This document shows positions 1 through 8,490 of a stretch of 64,000 nt of DNA, piece by piece. A model generated the notes under the pieces. It saw only the letters and a list, made by a program, of their open reading frames with translations. It was not told the origin of the DNA and did no database searches. Position numbers and translations under genes: made by a program. Every line of letters starts with the position of its first letter. Position 1 is the first letter of the stretch. This DNA comes from Nitratiruptor tergarcus DSM 16512 (GTDB taxonomy: Bacteria; Campylobacterota; Campylobacteria; Campylobacterales; Nitratiruptoraceae): the NCBI RefSeq assembly GCF_027946175.1, contig NZ_AP026671.1, positions 248,001 through 312,000 on the forward strand, given 5' to 3'.

Positions 1-71
1 CTATACGATATTGGGTGTCAGTCTTAATGGCAGAAAAGAGATACTTGGATTATATCTTTCTGGACTGACCC

Positions 72-949
72 CTATTCGGTAGACACAAAATTAGACGCTA
101 AAACCTCTTTCTTTTCAATGTCCGAATAATATTTTATCTCAAAATTATCTGGAGAGAGATAATTAAGATAACTGTGTCGTCTTTTTGGGTTGTAGAACAT
201 CTCGATATATTCGAAAATCTTTCGTTTCGCCTCTTCTCTGGTTTTGAAGATATATTTCGTAACACACTCTTTTTTGAGTGTCTTAAAAAACTCTCTGCTA
301 CTGCATTGTCATAACAGTTTCCTCGTCTACTCATACTGGGAATAATATTATATTTCTTTAAAGCCCTTTGCCAGTCCGAAGAGGCAAACTGCGAACCTTG
401 ATCAGAATGCAGGATCACTTTATTATGGATATTCCTGCGTACTACTGCCATATGGAATGCATTCAATGCAATCTGTCGTGTCATTCTGTGGCTCATCGAC
501 CAGCCGATTACTTTACGGCTGAAGAGATCGAGTATTATTGCTAAATAGAGCCAGCCTTCATGGGTACGAATATAAGTGATATCTGTCACCCAAAGCTCAT
601 TGGGTTTACTTGCCATAAAACATTGCTGTAGATGATTTGGATGCTTATGATGTGGTCTGCCGGCTTTATGTTTAGGCCGTTTTTTGATCATGCCTGCACC
701 ATAAAGTTTATGCAAGCTCATCAGCCGTGCTACTCTCTTTTTATTAATGCGAATACCAGACTCCACAAGATCCTTATGGATATTCCTATAACCATATGTA
801 TGATTGCTTTGCTCGTAGCACTCTTTAATTTTTCTCAAAATCTCCTTATTGTCTTTTGCTCTTGGAGATTCAAGCTCATTCAGCCAAGCATAGTAGCCAC
901 TTGGATGTACTTTGAGAACTTTGCACATTCTTCTCACCGAATATTCCAA
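72..949 (-). pseudogene. IS3-family orfB (DDE transposase) with a 1-base frameshift
   Basis: rve-type integrase core of IS3 OrfB. The N-terminal HTH_21-like part (HPSGYYAW, YGYRNIHKDL) is followed by catalytic Asp in ELWVTDITYI, Asp in ILHSDQGSQFAS and Glu in CYDNAVAESF. Just after that Glu the frame breaks at a homopolymer (six A on the plus strand, 285-290). One more base would restore KTLKKECVTKYIF, EYIEMFYNPKRRHSYLNYLS and a natural stop at 72-74, as in family members. As written, the ORF instead runs to a spurious stop at 134. The open frame upstream of 949 is reached by -1 frameshifting from orfA. Confidence 0.86.
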
Positions 950-975
950 AGCATGGGTACGAATAAACGCGTACT

Positions 976-1248
976 TCAGCTTTGGTGCTTTGCAAAGTAC
1001 GCGGCGGCCTTTTTTAAGATATCTCTCTCTTCGGTAACTCGCATGAGCTCCTTTTTAAGTCGAAGAATCTCCTGGTCTTTACTATCCTCTTTTGCATGAG
1101 CAACGGGATCTTTGTACTGTTTTACCCATTTCCCCAATGAGTGGGGATGAACCCCCAAACGCTCCGCTGTCTCTTTAATCCCGTATCAGTTATCGAGCAC
1201 CTGACGTGCCGCTTCCTCTTTAAACTCTGCTGTATATCTTGGTGGCAT
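976..1248 (-). pseudogene. IS3-family orfA (HTH protein) with in-frame stop
   Basis: Reading from the ATG at 1248 gives MPPRYTAEFKEEAARQVLDN, then TGA at 1186-1188, then YGIKETAERLGVHPHSLGKW and a leucine-zipper-like tail ending in FAKHQS. This is the helix-turn-helix DNA-binding subunit of IS3 transposases. The stop replaces one codon in the HTH. The heptamer A AAA AAG at 1009-1015 would shift ribosomes into the orfB frame. Reinitiation at the downstream GTG/ATG-like codons could still make the C-terminal half, but not the full HTH. Confidence 0.85.
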
Positions 1249-1978
1249 TGCTTCACTCCTTTACTGCCTTATTATAGTCTAATTAGCGAGTAAAAAAGTG
1301 TCTATGGTTTGGGGGTCATTCCATTCAGAGAATGAAGGTGCAAACTTCTGGCTGCAGGTTCTTACCGATCTGCGCAACAGAGGGGTGGAAGATATTCTGA
1401 TTGCTTCAGTTGACGGTTTAAAAGGCTTCCCTGAAGCCATAAACGCCACTTTCCCACAAACAGAAGTACAGTTATGTATCATACATCAGATTAGAAATTC
1501 ACTCAAATATGTAGCTTCCAAGAATCAGAAGGAATTCATGAAGGATCTTAAACAGGTCTATCAGGCGATCTCCAAAGAGGCTGCAGAACTGGAATTGGAT
1601 CGGCTTGAAGAGAAGTGGGGCAAAAAGTATCCTATTGTTATCAATTCCTGGAGGAACAAGTGGGAGAACCTCTCTTACTATTTCAAGTATCCCCAGGAGA
1701 TCAGACGCATCATCTATACGACCAATATCATTGAATCCGTGCATCGTCAGTTCAGAAAACTAACTAAAACAAAAGGAGCTTTCCCCAATGAAAACAGCCT
1801 ATTGAAATTGCTTTATATGGGAATTCAAAATGCCCAAAAAAAGTGGACAATGCCCATTCAGAATTGGAGCCTTACCATCTCTCAATTGGCTATCTACTTT
1901 GAAGGTAGATTGGATAAGGCTCTGGAGTTGTGATATAATTCCTAACTATCGGGTGACACAAAATTCTGAACGGTCTCC

Positions 1979-2079
1979 GGTTGACACTTTTTATTTGTCT
2001 ATACTATTGTCAATCGACAAAGGTTGACACCAAAAGTCCCATAAAATAGGCATTATTAGACTCTTTGTCAGTGTCAACC
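1979..2079. repeat. GGTTGACAC repeats, two direct and one inverted
   Basis: GGTTGACAC occurs at 1979-1987 and 2022-2030, and its complement GTGTCAACC at 2071-2079. The last two form a 9-bp inverted repeat with a 40-base centre. The block lies between the end of the IS256 gene and the stop codon of the DUF3987 gene. It may be the border of another mobile element, or a bidirectional terminator or regulatory site. No gene is seen in 1934-2090. Confidence 0.5.
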
Positions 2080-2090
2080 TAATTTTCCTC

Positions 2091-3674
2091 TCAAGAATTA
2101 TTCTTTTGCTCTTTGACTATGTAGCTTTGTCCGTTTTTCTCAATCACATAATAAGGCTGAAGTATCTGCAAAGCCTCTTTTTTGCTAATTCCTTTTAATG
2201 GACGATAGATGTTGCGGAGTTTTATTGGTAATGTTTGCTTCAGCGTGTAACTTAATACTCGATCCCTTTTCTTTTCAAAATCTATCTCTTTTTGTTCCTC
2301 AAGATGAATGGCGATATTTGATGCCTCGATAGCCTGATAGATATAGAATTTAGTTATTTCGATCGCCCTATACATAATGTCCGCATCGATATAATTATAT
2401 TCTTTCGGCTCATTAATAGACTCTATAGTTTGCAAAAGAATCGCCAAAGAGCCTAAAAGCTTATCGCTTTTGCTCAAAAATCCTCTAAGGATCGGATACT
2501 CTTTTGATAAATCGTTATTAAGACCCTCCATAAACTTTTTAAACATCTCTTTTGCCTCATCGTTTAGTTTAAGATAATAGAGGTCTTTAATGTGGGGATG
2601 TTCTTTTGCTTTGGTATAGTTTTCCAACTTCATATCGATAAGCGTACCTACCAGCTTTTTAAATTCGCCATAGATAAATTCGTTTTGCTCTTTATCGATA
2701 ATTTGATATTTAAAATCTTTTACCACATAAATAAGCTGAAATCTATCATTAAAACCGCTGTCTATGTTGTCATCTTGTCCTAATATGAGTCTTCTATAAA
2801 GCTCTGGTTGTATTCCTCCAAATATACCTATGGTGAGTTTTTTTATATTCACATCTCCTCTATTGATTCTGCCTATTGTATATTGTTGGGCTCCATTCCA
2901 GCCCTCAAGATTAAGGCTTCTCATCTCTGGGTCTTTTTCAAAATTATAAATAAGCCTTGAAATTTCATCTTGAAAAATCAAAATACCTTGTGCATTTGTT
3001 TCCAATATATCGGTAAGCTTTTCTTTTGTAGTATCTGATAAAATAAGATATCTGCTTTTCGGCTTATTCTTTGTCTCTTTTTCAAGATTGCATATAGCAT
3101 CCTGTAATTCCTCAATCTTTTCATGGTCTCCTTCTGCCTCTGCTTTGACAAGTGCTTTTCTTTTACTCTCAAGTGCCTTAACACGCATTTCATAGCGTTC
3201 TTGTTCCTCTTTGAATTTGTCTACATAGGTAAAATGTTTCTGATAAATAGGACTTGAAAAAGCTTGGAAAAGTGGCGTCTTTCTAGTTCCTTTTTCTGCA
3301 ATGATGCAGCCCCATAGATTAGGGATTATTTTATATAATATATTGTTGGTTGGCACTAAGCACAACTTATCGGTAATAAGATTTGATAAAAATGCAAAGC
3401 CAACGGTTGCAACTTCTTCTAAAGGAAGATTTAGCCTTTCACTTACATCTTCAAAATATTCCTTTATAGGATGTGGTAATAATTCTGCATCGATTATCTC
3501 GTTTATGTACTCATTGACTTTTGATTTTTCATCATCTTTTGTTATACTTGAATCAGTTATTTTGTCTGTCTGGCTTACGCTTGCCCCCTTCTGAGGGGCT
3601 GTTTGCTTTTTTAATTCTTCTATGGTTTCCTCACCAAGCATCTTTACTAAACCGTTCCTATATTCTGCCATCAA
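2091..3674 (-). CDS. DUF3987 family protein (element-borne putative helicase/primase partner)
   Basis: 527 aa. The central block DTTKEKLTDILETNAQGI followed by IFQDEISRLIYNFEK is the signature of DUF3987, a family carried by prophages, satellites and integrative elements next to primase-like genes. The family is thought to be a P-loop-related replication ATPase, but here I do not see a classical Walker A. Residues about 130-190 form a charged coiled coil. The C-terminus may be a winged-helix-like segment. The gene lies 6 bp downstream of the Toprim gene and reads in the same direction, so the two are probably co-transcribed and act together in element replication. The exact biochemical role is inferred. 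Confidence 0.72.
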   Translation of the reverse strand: MMAEYRNGLVKMLGEETIEELKKQTAPQKGASVSQTDKITDSSITKDDEKSKVNEYINEIIDAELLPHPIKEYFEDVSERLNLPLEEVATVGFAFLSNLITDKLCLVPTNNILYKIIPNLWGCIIAEKGTRKTPLFQAFSSPIYQKHFTYVDKFKEEQERYEMRVKALESKRKALVKAEAEGDHEKIEELQDAICNLEKETKNKPKSRYLILSDTTKEKLTDILETNAQGILIFQDEISRLIYNFEKDPEMRSLNLEGWNGAQQYTIGRINRGDVNIKKLTIGIFGGIQPELYRRLILGQDDNIDSGFNDRFQLIYVVKDFKYQIIDKEQNEFIYGEFKKLVGTLIDMKLENYTKAKEHPHIKDLYYLKLNDEAKEMFKKFMEGLNNDLSKEYPILRGFLSKSDKLLGSLAILLQTIESINEPKEYNYIDADIMYRAIEITKFYIYQAIEASNIAIHLEEQKEIDFEKKRDRVLSYTLKQTLPIKLRNIYRPLKGISKKEALQILQPYYVIEKNGQSYIVKEQKNNS

Positions 3675-3680
3675 ACCTCC

Positions 3681-4532
3681 TTAGAAATAGTGTTCGCCTA
3701 CAATGTGTGCGCAGGGTTGCAAATTTCCCTCAAAATCTTCAAAGGATTCAATCGGTGCAAGTGAAAAAATATCGCTGAAGTCCACTTTTTCGTGTCCTCT
3801 CGTGTATTCAAATTTCTCGTGAATGTCCCACGCGTCAATCTGATCCGCTAATGGATCAAGCTGCATCATTAAGTTTCTTATCGCCTCTCTTGAGATTTTC
3901 TTCTCGTGTGTATGCTCGTCTATCCCGTCTATATCGGGTATAAAAACGAAGTCGTACTTATGCTTATGGTGCATTTTTTGCTTTAGATGATCCATCTCTT
4001 TTGGCGTTAATTGCCTGTATCCTTTAAACGGGATTACAATGAAGTTGATGCCAACCAGCAAAGCCGTTAGATAGTCGTGAAACCCCTCGAGGATGAATAC
4101 TGGCTCTAACGGGTCTTTGATTCTTATCTGTGCGTTGGCGTTGGCTCTCGTGCCTTTGTAGGCTATCCATTTGCCACTAAAGCCCCTCTTTTTCCTGTGC
4201 TTAATGGTGCGTATGGATTTGCCCTCCTCATCCATCCACTTAACCGCTATGCTGTCGTGGTACGGGTCAAACCTCACCACTTGCATAAGCTCTTTTTTAT
4301 CCTCATCCCTGCATACCGCTGCAAGGTCGTAAGGCATGACTTGGTTGATGACTTCCTCAAGCTTTTGGCTGTCCAGCTCCCTTAGCTTTAGTAGGCTATT
4401 CCAATATCGCTGCAGCTCTTTCTGAGGTGTTTCGTTCTCTCTACTGGTATAATTGCGTTGTGGTGGTCTGTCGTTAGTCCCCGCCCTGTTACGGCAGGTT
4501 AAGTCTATCGGTGGCGGTAGGTGGCTAATCAT
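3681..4532 (-). CDS. Toprim-domain primase-like protein
   Basis: 283 aa. A Toprim fold is indicated by Glu in FILEGFHDYLTALL (about residue 150) and the D-x-D motif in FIPDIDGIDEH (about residue 200), the metal-binding residues of DnaG-type primases and topoisomerases. The N-terminal third is Pro/Arg-rich. The start overlaps the upstream CHC2-like gene by 8 bp, so translation is probably coupled. Together the two genes look like a primase split into a zinc-finger-like half and a Toprim half. Encoded on the mobile element, presumably for its own replication. Confidence 0.72.
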   Translation of the reverse strand: MISHLPPPIDLTCRNRAGTNDRPPQRNYTSRENETPQKELQRYWNSLLKLRELDSQKLEEVINQVMPYDLAAVCRDEDKKELMQVVRFDPYHDSIAVKWMDEEGKSIRTIKHRKKRGFSGKWIAYKGTRANANAQIRIKDPLEPVFILEGFHDYLTALLVGINFIVIPFKGYRQLTPKEMDHLKQKMHHKHKYDFVFIPDIDGIDEHTHEKKISREAIRNLMMQLDPLADQIDAWDIHEKFEYTRGHEKVDFSDIFSLAPIESFEDFEGNLQPCAHIVGEHYF

Positions 4533-4812
4533 CGTCTGTCCTTATGCCAAGGCATTGAGCTACCCATTTGGTTGCTTCTGGTAACGGTTCGCCTCTATGC
4601 TCGTGTATAAGGGCTAAGATGTCGCCTCCCCATCCGCTGCCAAAGTCCTTTATGTAGCCGTCCTTTGCGATTGATGCAGAGGGTGTACGTTCTTCTCTCA
4701 ACTTGAATTTATAGTTTCTGTCCACTTCATACCCGAGAGCTTTAAGCATTGCAGTTACTTTCTCCCGATCCAAGCTTTGCTTTATTTCCTTTCTGATTCT
4801 TTTTAACTGCAT
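4525..4812 (-). CDS. CHC2-like primase N-terminal domain protein lacking zinc ligands
   Basis: 95 aa. The segment FKLREERTPSASIAKDGYIK followed by DFGSGWGGDILALIHEH matches the layout of the DnaG CHC2 domain (P-F-H-x-E-x-T-P-S-F then F-G-C-G-x-G-G-D). The Cys and His that bind zinc are absent; Ser/Gly and Lys stand in their place. It overlaps the Toprim gene by 8 bp. Either a zinc-independent version of the domain or a degenerate one. The match is by motif layout only. Confidence 0.6.
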   Translation of the reverse strand: MQLKRIRKEIKQSLDREKVTAMLKALGYEVDRNYKFKLREERTPSASIAKDGYIKDFGSGWGGDILALIHEHRGEPLPEATKWVAQCLGIRTDDD

Positions 4813-4879
4813 AATTTACATCCTTTCAATTTTTTTTTTCTTTTCTGTATCGTTGTTATGTATAGCTGTCCGTTTGCTT

Positions 4880-5074
4880 TTATCTTTTTTGTTCTTCTAT
4901 CCATTCCATAACCTTATTTAGACTCCAGCGTGAAGCTCTTGATCCTATTTTTATAGGTTTTGGAAATTGGCCTTCTCTGATGTACTTGTAGATAGTGGGC
5001 TTTTTCATTCCAATAAGAGATGAAACCTCTTTGATCGTAATGAGTTTATCTTGAGTAGTGGATGATAGTTTCAT
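4880..5074 (-). CDS. AlpA-family helix-turn-helix regulator
   Basis: 64 aa. The pattern ITIKEVSSLIGMKKPTIYKY, then REGQFPKPIKIG, S-R-W and a C-terminal VMEWIEEQ, is the compact MerR-like winged-helix HTH of the AlpA/excisionase family. In P4-like satellites and integrative elements AlpA activates integrase or acts in excision and replication control. It sits directly upstream of the primase-like genes and in the same orientation, fitting the role of element switch. The ATG at 5074 is preceded by an AAGGAG-like site. Confidence 0.8.
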   Translation of the reverse strand: MKLSSTTQDKLITIKEVSSLIGMKKPTIYKYIREGQFPKPIKIGSRASRWSLNKVMEWIEEQKR

Positions 5075-5172
5075 AATGACTCCTTATGGTTTTTTTGATT
5101 TACACAGAGCATTATGAAAAAAAATCTACAGAAAAGGGGAGAACAAAACTGAACAAGTTTTTGCAAGAAGTG

Positions 5173-6465
5173 TTAGGGGGTTTGAAGCGGTAATTCAATA
5201 ATTTTATTTTCTAAATCTTCATATCTTTTAGAAGTTACAGAATTTGTAGAGATTGCATTTATTAAGCTCTTTATCTGTGATTTACTCATTCCTGTATATT
5301 TTTTAATTGCTTTATAAGGGATACGTTGGTTATATCGTTTATCTTGTTTGAAAAAATTGATTAAAGCATCAATTTCATCTATGATCTTTTCATTGTTTTG
5401 TAAATAACTCATACATTTTTTCATATTTTGTAGTTCTTTAATAACTTTTCGTTTATCTGTTGTTGATAGCAATAATCCCTTTTCATAGAATCCAATAAGG
5501 TAACCTTTGTAAAAATCTTTCAAGTATACTTTTACATCTTTATTAACTTTATCCACTTCAAAATCAATCTTATCATTAAATATTGCATTTAAATAGTGAT
5601 CTGGTTGTCTAAGGGCTTGAGAGAGAGTATTTTTTTTCGATAATTTATCGTTTAAAATATTTTTATGATGCGTGATATCATTTTCCAGTTCTGCAGTATT
5701 GATTTTTATTAAACTTTCAAAATTTTTTAAATTGATATGCGATAAATTGACTTTATTTGCTTTTAAATCCTCAATAACCTTATCTAGTGTATTTTGATAA
5801 TAAGTATTGATTGCTTCGATAGGATAATGTTTTACATCTGTTGCTAACATATTGTAAGTTTTGATAATAATTGTAAAGTTGTGACATACAAGATCGAACA
5901 ATTTTTCATGTATCGTTTGGAAATACTTATCATCTGATAATTCTTGTAAATCTATAACAACAGTATTTTTAATAGTATTCTTTTGGTCATCTATCTCATT
6001 AAGTTCGATATCGTCAAATTTGATATTGTCTAATATTTTAAATTTTTTTATTTTATTTATTCTTAATAAGTGGACATTTTTCAATGTATTATTTTCAAAA
6101 TTTTTATAAAGTATTCGTATACTTAATAATTCAAACAATATCAAGTAATACAAAATTTCAAAGGGATCGATTTTGTTCTTTAAGGCAAAATAGTTGATAA
6201 ATCCGAATGCGTCCAATGCTTCATACAAGTCGTCATATTCAAAGAGTACAATAAAATATTTCTTGTTTTTCATCATTCTTTCATAATTAATATTCCATAA
6301 TCCAGTTACTTTCTTAATTACAAATCCGAAAAATTTTGTCTTTGAAAAGTCTGGTTCTTGAAACAGAAATTCTTCTGAAAATTCATTATTAACCTTTTTC
6401 CACCAGTAGGGAGGGTTGCCAAAAAGTTTGTTTGAAACCTGTGGATTGTATTTGTCATCAGCCAT
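5173..6465 (-). CDS. Unrecognised 430-aa cargo protein
   Basis: I do not recognise this protein. It is Lys-, Asn- and Ile-rich, soluble, with no signal peptide or clear membrane segment, and is more AT-rich than its neighbours. The middle (about 190-290) is predicted to be helical with coiled-coil character. The last 60 residues (RIPYKAIKKYTGMSKSQIK...) look like a small HTH. It lies between the toxin-antitoxin pair and AlpA, the position where satellites often carry accessory or anti-phage genes. That makes it a defence-gene candidate by location only. Confidence 0.6.
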   Translation of the reverse strand: MADDKYNPQVSNKLFGNPPYWWKKVNNEFSEEFLFQEPDFSKTKFFGFVIKKVTGLWNINYERMMKNKKYFIVLFEYDDLYEALDAFGFINYFALKNKIDPFEILYYLILFELLSIRILYKNFENNTLKNVHLLRINKIKKFKILDNIKFDDIELNEIDDQKNTIKNTVVIDLQELSDDKYFQTIHEKLFDLVCHNFTIIIKTYNMLATDVKHYPIEAINTYYQNTLDKVIEDLKANKVNLSHINLKNFESLIKINTAELENDITHHKNILNDKLSKKNTLSQALRQPDHYLNAIFNDKIDFEVDKVNKDVKVYLKDFYKGYLIGFYEKGLLLSTTDKRKVIKELQNMKKCMSYLQNNEKIIDEIDALINFFKQDKRYNQRIPYKAIKKYTGMSKSQIKSLINAISTNSVTSKRYEDLENKIIELPLQTP

Positions 6466-6505
6466 ATTAGTTCCTTAACTGTTGAATTATTTTTACATTG
6501 AACGA

Positions 6506-6781
6506 CTAATACACTTCATCGTGACTTCCAATATCAAGCAAGATTATCTCTTTATCGGTGATAATGAGATCTATAACGATTCTATAGCTCATAGAAATTG
6601 AGACTGAGTAGTATTCTTTAAGTTTGCCTCTTAGTTTATGGAGTCTCAAGCTTGGATGGTAGGGGTTATCTTCCAGTAGATGAAGAGTCTTATTGATCCT
6701 ATCCTTCATGGAAGGATTTTTCTTTATGATTTTCGCAGTCTTTTTGATAAACGTATCGTCATAGACTAATTTATAGCTCAT
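6506..6781 (-). CDS. RelE/ParE-superfamily toxin (YafQ-like)
   Basis: 91 aa. The layout FIKKTAKIIKKNPSMKDRIN, then LEDNPYHPSLRLHKLRGKLK, then YSVSISMSYRIVI and ending in LLDIGSHDEVY is that of the RelE/YafQ mRNA interferases: an HKL-x-G-x-L block, a central S-Y-R-I strand and a C-terminal I-G-S/T-H-D/E-x-V-Y. Family members cleave mRNA on the ribosome. The gene overlaps the upstream antitoxin gene by 11 bp, the classic antitoxin-first arrangement. The pair probably stabilises the element. Confidence 0.82.
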   Translation of the reverse strand: MSYKLVYDDTFIKKTAKIIKKNPSMKDRINKTLHLLEDNPYHPSLRLHKLRGKLKEYYSVSISMSYRIVIDLIITDKEIILLDIGSHDEVY

Positions 6782-7022
6782 TTTCGATTCTTTTCATCAG
6801 TTCATCTGCATTGCTTACATGGACTTTTCCAGCTTTTCTTTTCTCAATTAGCTCTTGATATGCTGCATCCAGCTCAGCTGCTCTCATCTGCTTATATCGT
6901 TCAAAATCTACAACGATATATTTAGGCTTTCCTCTAAAGGTGATAACTGCTTCATCTTTGGCTTGCAATTCACTCTCAATCGCTTTTATCCCTTTTACTT
7001 TGAGTTCATTAGCGGTAATCAT
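6771..7022 (-). CDS. Phd/YefM-type antitoxin
   Basis: 83 aa. It starts MITANELKVKGIKAIESEL and continues with AVITFRGKPKYIVVDFERY, the DNA-binding Phd/YefM fold in which the protein represses its own operon. The C-terminal helix rich in Glu and Lys is the likely toxin-neutralising tail. It precedes the RelE-like toxin and overlaps it by 11 bp. The upstream region to 7072 is short and AT-rich (TATAATATTATA around 7049), a plausible autoregulated promoter. Confidence 0.8.
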   Translation of the reverse strand: MITANELKVKGIKAIESELQAKDEAVITFRGKPKYIVVDFERYKQMRAAELDAAYQELIEKRKAGKVHVSNADELMKRIENEL

Positions 7023-7072
7023 TATCCGTCCTTTTAATCGTGTTGTTTATAATATTATATCAAAGTATATCA

Positions 7073-8311
7073 TTAGCTATTAAGATATGTAGCCCACCAC
7101 TCTAAAAGCTCTTTTCTATCTTCTAAAAAATCGCTTCTAAGATAGCTTTGTGTTACTTTTGAGCCTATATTGTGATGTAGTTGAGATTCTATCGCTTCAA
7201 AGCTACATCCATGCTCTTTTTGGCGTTCAAGTGCTATTGTCTCAAAGCTGCTTCTAAAGCCATGTAAGTCTTGCTCTGGTTCGTTGAGGTCTACTTTAAG
7301 CACCTTCCTAAGAGTATTGTCTGAAATTGGTTTGTGTGCATTAATAGGACTTGCAAAGACTATATCACTGTAGGGACTAGCTATTGCTTTTGCCTGCTGC
7401 AGTACTTTTGATATCTCGTCCGTTAAAGGAATGCGAAAAGGCTGATTTTTTGTTTTCATTGCTTCGGCTGGATAGACAATGACTCTTTTATCAAAATCTA
7501 TATAGTCCCATTTTAAATTGGCTGCATTGCCAAAACGTACCGCAGTAAGAGCGATATATTGGAGCGGGAGTCTGAAGTAGGGATTTTGCAAAGAGCAGAT
7601 TTTTTGATAGATCTTTTGTATATGGTCGTCTGTTACGGCTTTGAGGTGGATGGACTTATGTTTTGGTATGAGACTGTCGATATCTATTGGAGTTGCTGGA
7701 TTGTTTTGGGTGTAGTCGTTATGTATAGCAAAATCAAAGAGATTTTTAAGCAGTCTGTAAACCTCTCTTGCTTTATAGGTTTTGCCAGTACTTCTGTTGT
7801 CTTTTTGAAGTTTTGTAGAGTATGTGTTTTTAACTATCTTGATAATATCCTGTTTTGTTACTTCATCGATTTTAATATTACCTATAAATGGAGTGATATA
7901 GTTTGCAAAGGTGTTGATGTAGTTCTTTTGTAATCTTGATTGACTTACCTCTTTGGCTTTGTGCTGGATGAAACGCTCTATTACAAAGCTTGTAAGTTTT
8001 TTGTTGGCTTCAAGCTCTTTGATACGTTTTTGTTCCTGCTTGTGTCTGTTTGGATCTATGCCGTTTTTGATAAGCTCTTTTATCTCATACTTGATTTTTC
8101 TTGCTTGTGAGAGTGATATTTGAGGATAGTCCCCTATCGTATAAGTGTTTCTCTTGCCTGCATAAGAATAATCGATTCTAAAAATCTTGCGTCCATTTGG
8201 CTTGATTAAGATATAGAGTCCTTCACCGTCTCTAAGTTTGTAATCTTTTTCTTTTTTTGGCTTTGCATTTTTTATTTGCAAATCGTTAAGAGGTTTTATA
8301 CTTTTAGGCAT
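7073..8311 (-). CDS. Tyrosine-recombinase integrase, P4 type with DUF4102 arm domain
   Basis: 412 aa. The N-terminal DUF4102 arm-binding domain (residues 1-90; LRDGEGLYILIKPNGRKIF and TYTIGDYPQISLSQAR) is followed by a SAM-like core-binding region and the catalytic domain. Catalytic residues visible are Arg in LTAVRFGNAANLKW, His and Arg in LHGFRSSFE, a second His in LHHNIG and the nucleophile Tyr in TQSYLRSDF. Length is normal for the family. It reads away from the proposed attachment site at 8491-8513, as in P4-like islands that integrate in tRNA genes. Probably active. Confidence 0.92.
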   Translation of the reverse strand: MPKSIKPLNDLQIKNAKPKKEKDYKLRDGEGLYILIKPNGRKIFRIDYSYAGKRNTYTIGDYPQISLSQARKIKYEIKELIKNGIDPNRHKQEQKRIKELEANKKLTSFVIERFIQHKAKEVSQSRLQKNYINTFANYITPFIGNIKIDEVTKQDIIKIVKNTYSTKLQKDNRSTGKTYKAREVYRLLKNLFDFAIHNDYTQNNPATPIDIDSLIPKHKSIHLKAVTDDHIQKIYQKICSLQNPYFRLPLQYIALTAVRFGNAANLKWDYIDFDKRVIVYPAEAMKTKNQPFRIPLTDEISKVLQQAKAIASPYSDIVFASPINAHKPISDNTLRKVLKVDLNEPEQDLHGFRSSFETIALERQKEHGCSFEAIESQLHHNIGSKVTQSYLRSDFLEDRKELLEWWATYLNS

Positions 8312-8341
8312 TTGTTACCTCGTTTATTTGATTGAAATTTA

Positions 8342-8383
8342 TGCGGTACACTACAATTTTGTACCGCAAAATGTACCGCAAAA
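8342..8383. repeat. GTACCGCA repeats upstream of the integrase gene
   Basis: TGCGGTAC at 8342-8349 is followed by its complement in two tandem 12-bp copies of TGTACCGCAAAA (8360-8371 and 8372-8383). They lie 30-70 bp upstream of the integrase start, between it and the putative attachment core. Good candidates for integrase arm sites or for AlpA or Int autoregulatory operators. Function is inferred from position. Confidence 0.5.
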
Positions 8384-8490
8384 AAATTTTACTTTGAGTA
8401 AACTTAAATATACTATAATATACTAAAAATTCGAAGAAAAGGGGATTTTAAATTAAATGATAGTCTTAAGTAAACTTATTTTAACCTTAA

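Larger units (their letters stand above)
61..1323 (-). mobile_element. IS3-family insertion sequence inside the IS256 gene
   Basis: A 1263-bp element. Its ends are imperfect inverted repeats: TGGACTGACCCC at 61-72, and GGGGTCATTCCA ending at 1323, whose complement is TGGAATGACCCC. A second matched block (TAGACAC, then CGCTAA) lies further in on both sides. The host sequence TTC is duplicated at 58-60 and 1324-1326, the 3-bp size usual for IS3 relatives. It holds orfA and orfB on the minus strand with an A AAA AAG slippery heptamer at 1009-1015, the usual programmed -1 frameshift signal. Both frames carry further damage, so the copy appears dead unless the lesions are sequencing errors. Confidence 0.88.
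1..1933 (+). pseudogene. IS256-family transposase, 5' end outside window, split by an IS3 element
   Basis: Mutator/IS256-type transposase in two pieces. Positions 1-60 encode the stretch YTILGVSLNGRKEILGLYLS; 1324-1933 continue with SENEGANFW, the DGLKGFPEAI block around the second catalytic Asp, and TTNIIESVHRQ, which carries the catalytic Glu of the family. Joining 1-60 to 1327 onward, that is removing the IS3 insert and one TTC duplication, gives an uninterrupted frame reading GLYLSENEGANFW. The first catalytic Asp and the left IS end lie before the window. The right end is probably within 1934-1985 but I cannot fix its inverted repeat without the left end. Inactive as it stands. Confidence 0.88.

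Noticed and set aside
632-1099. Open frame on the plus strand opposite the IS3 transposase
   Set aside because: Shadow of orfB/orfA coding on the other strand; no ribosome site, no recognisable domain.
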